From: an uncultured Victivallales bacterium
GTDB taxonomy: Bacteria > Verrucomicrobiota > Lentisphaeria > Oligosphaerales > JAFGRS01
Reading direction: 5' to 3'
Assembly (NCBI GenBank): GCA_903834675.1
Contig: CAILKC010000553.1
Span: forward strand, 1 to 26,778
Length of the DNA: 26,778 bases
The position numbers and the translations under genes are program-made. The notes beneath the pieces were generated by a model. The model was not told the origin of the DNA and did no database searches. It saw only the letters and a program-made list of their open reading frames with translations. Below, in pieces: positions 25,346-26,778 of this stretch (within the stretch, counting starts at the first letter, position 1; each line of letters starts with the position of its first letter).

Positions 25346-26449
25346 ATGCTTAAGCTGATCGCGGCGCCACTTCTCGCACTGCTCGTATCTGTCCCCTTCG
25401 TCCGGGCACAGGCTCCCACCGAGCCCCCGCAGGTGCCCCTGTGCATGATTGGCGACAGCATCACCTGGGCCCAGGAGGGCGACTGGTGGCGCTCCTATCT
25501 GGTGGAACAGATTCCCACTCTGGCCTTCGTCGGCACCCACTCCGCCGTGCTGGGTTACAGCCACGCTGGAGAGGGTGGAAATGGCACCGAAGCCGTGTTA
25601 CGGCGCTTGCCAGACATCCCCGACTGCCCGCATTACAGCCTGCTGATCGGTACCAACGATGGCTCCGGCAAGACCGAGGCCGAGCAGAACACGCTGGCCC
25701 AGGCCTGCGCCGGGCGCATCGTCAAGATCGTGCAGGGGCTGCTGACCAAGCCAAGCGTAAAGAAGGTCTTCCTCGGCAGCATTCTGCCCTGTCAGACCGA
25801 CAACCCGCTCCGTGACCAGACGAACAGCCGAGTCAACGCGGTTCTGCGTCCGCAGATCAGCACCCTTTTCCCTGACGGCAGAGTCGTCTGGGTCGAGTAT
25901 GAGCAGCCCATCCGCGCCATCCCCAACTGGGGCCCCATCATCCTGCTGCATCCGACCAAGCCCGGCTACAGCCTGATTGCCACCATCCTCGCCAAGACCC
26001 TCCGCGACGAATTGAAACTGGGCGACAAGGTCACCGCGCCCAAGCCGCGCCCTGGGGCCGGCGTACGCGTCGAGAACCTGTGGCAGGGCAACTCGACCAG
26101 CCGCCCCATCATCGCCGGATGGTACACCGTATCCTTCGATGTCAAGACCGCTGAAGCCGACGCAACCCTCACTCTTACCGGCGAGGGCAAAGACCCCAAG
26201 CAGACCCTGGCGCTAACCTTCAAAGTCCCCACTACCGCGGTGGGCACACGCCTGACCTGGAACCTGACCACCGGCTACGCCGGCTATGGCTACACGACGG
26301 GCCTCATCAAGATCGCGACGGACAAGTGTACCGTGGACCGCGTTCTGTTCGAGAAGAGGCGCCCCTCGGGCCTGGCGTCGGTCTACGACGTAGGGAACTA
26401 CCTGGATACGACCAGCCCGATCCATCCGGGCGAACTGGTGGAGAAGTAG
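25346..26449 (+). CDS. Exported SGNH/GDSL-family hydrolase with C-terminal beta domain
   Basis: This 367-aa protein has a signal peptide (MLKLIAAPLLALLVSVPFVR, cleaved near AQA). It starts at ATG 25346 with GAGG 6 nt upstream; earlier in-frame ATGs at 25304 and 25334 overlap or crowd the tatC stop. SGNH blocks are IGDSIT (35-40, nucleophile Ser38), GEGGNG (75-80), IGTND (101-105, Asn104) and LLHPTKPGY (His202). The Asp usually three residues before the His is replaced by Ile199, so the triad may be incomplete or completed from elsewhere. The C-terminal ~130 residues are strand-rich (carbohydrate-binding-like sandwich). The family includes esterases and acetyl-xylan/polysaccharide deacetylases acting outside the cytoplasm; the substrate is unknown. 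It is the third gene of the tat operon. Confidence 0.85.
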   Translation: MLKLIAAPLLALLVSVPFVRAQAPTEPPQVPLCMIGDSITWAQEGDWWRSYLVEQIPTLAFVGTHSAVLGYSHAGEGGNGTEAVLRRLPDIPDCPHYSLLIGTNDGSGKTEAEQNTLAQACAGRIVKIVQGLLTKPSVKKVFLGSILPCQTDNPLRDQTNSRVNAVLRPQISTLFPDGRVVWVEYEQPIRAIPNWGPIILLHPTKPGYSLIATILAKTLRDELKLGDKVTAPKPRPGAGVRVENLWQGNSTSRPIIAGWYTVSFDVKTAEADATLTLTGEGKDPKQTLALTFKVPTTAVGTRLTWNLTTGYAGYGYTTGLIKIATDKCTVDRVLFEKRRPSGLASVYDVGNYLDTTSPIHPGELVEK

Positions 26450-26513
26450 AAGACCACGATTTCAGCGCCCCCTCTGGCCGTAACCAGCTTCAGCGCCACG
26501 CCGTCAGGTCCAT

Positions 26514-26640
26514 GGCGGTTTTAAGCAAGCGCCGGCGACAGGACTTCGCGGGTTTGGCGCTGCTCCTGCGGGGTTTCCCTGGGGCCCGCGATGCCATTTG
26601 CGGTATCCCCCAAGCCTGCCTACCGCCTGGAAAAAGAGGC
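26514..26640. repeat. Dispersed intergenic repeat, copy C
   Basis: This region in the 26450-26778 end gap begins with GGCGGTTT and runs parallel to copy A (AAGCGCCG, CGACAGGACT, CGCGGGTTTGGCG, TGCTCC, GGTTTCC, CGATGCC). It lacks the central hairpin, joining CGATGCC almost directly to GCGGTATCCCC. It ends with the tail GCCTACC-x-C, GGAAAAAGA found also at 23746. No gene is seen in the remaining 329 bp; a short motif (CCTCTGGCCGT) recurs at about 26471 and 26704. Confidence 0.75.
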
Positions 26641-26778
26641 TCTTCTGGGATTCTTGTGGGTAGAAATCGTGCCTGGAAGTGCTGATTTGGCGGGGTTGAC
26701 GGGCCTCTGGCCGTGACTAAGTCGGATGGGTTTCTCGCACGGACTTCTGTAAGCGTCAGCACTGCAATGTGATATTAC

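Overview
This is a GC-rich, gene-dense window. The tetraacyldisaccharide 4'-kinase (lpxK) points to a Gram-negative bacterium with lipid A, and tatA/tatC, exported proteins, an OPT-related transporter and a Ser/Thr kinase fit that. The form of LpxK (long basic N-terminus, a run of PVC-like sequence around the P-loop) suggests the PVC group (Verrucomicrobiota, Kiritimatiellota or Lentisphaerota). That placement rests on remembered family sequences, not on a search.

Layout. At 1-585 (minus) is the N-terminal part of a zinc-dependent sugar-phosphate/polyol dehydrogenase, divergent from lpxK (1022-2191, plus). The gap between them carries a dispersed repeat. An exported, membrane-anchored protein of unknown function follows (2434-4239, plus). 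It converges on a long minus-strand block. Read in transcription order, that block holds a Ser/Thr kinase with a TPR-like C-terminus (19787-17748), an MscS channel fused to an FHA domain (17653-16133), and then seven tightly packed genes (16010-4268): an unknown 292-aa protein, a PqqD-like protein, a MacB-type permease, an ABC ATPase, a 1794-residue degenerate M28 peptidase-FtsX permease fusion, an OPT-like transporter and a second ABC ATPase. Upstream of the kinase on the same strand are a 734-aa exported protein (mutarotase-like plus glutamine-amidotransferase-like) and an unknown 246-aa protein. On the right arm, tatA, tatC and an SGNH hydrolase form a plus-strand operon.

The best candidate for an undescribed system is the 16010-4268 operon. 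Stop/start overlaps (GTGA, ATGA, ATGA) and short gaps indicate coupled translation. It combines two lipoprotein/macrolide-exporter-style ATPases, two FtsX-type permeases (one with a peptidase-like ectodomain that has lost its metal ligands), a peptide-binding-type PqqD fold with no radical SAM enzyme or visible precursor peptide, and an OPT peptide/siderophore-type transporter. It looks like envelope transport of a peptide or peptide-like substrate, but no substrate can be read from the sequence.

Two non-coding signals stand out. First, 19928-20231 (upstream of the kinase) contains copies of a hairpin module whose stems differ but stay paired. The second copy encloses a nested set of further helices, including a perfect 14-bp hairpin. 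Second, an intergenic palindromic repeat family occurs at 689-816, as three tandem units at 23533-23694, and at 26514-26640. No rRNA, tRNA, CRISPR array, transposase or phage gene was recognised.
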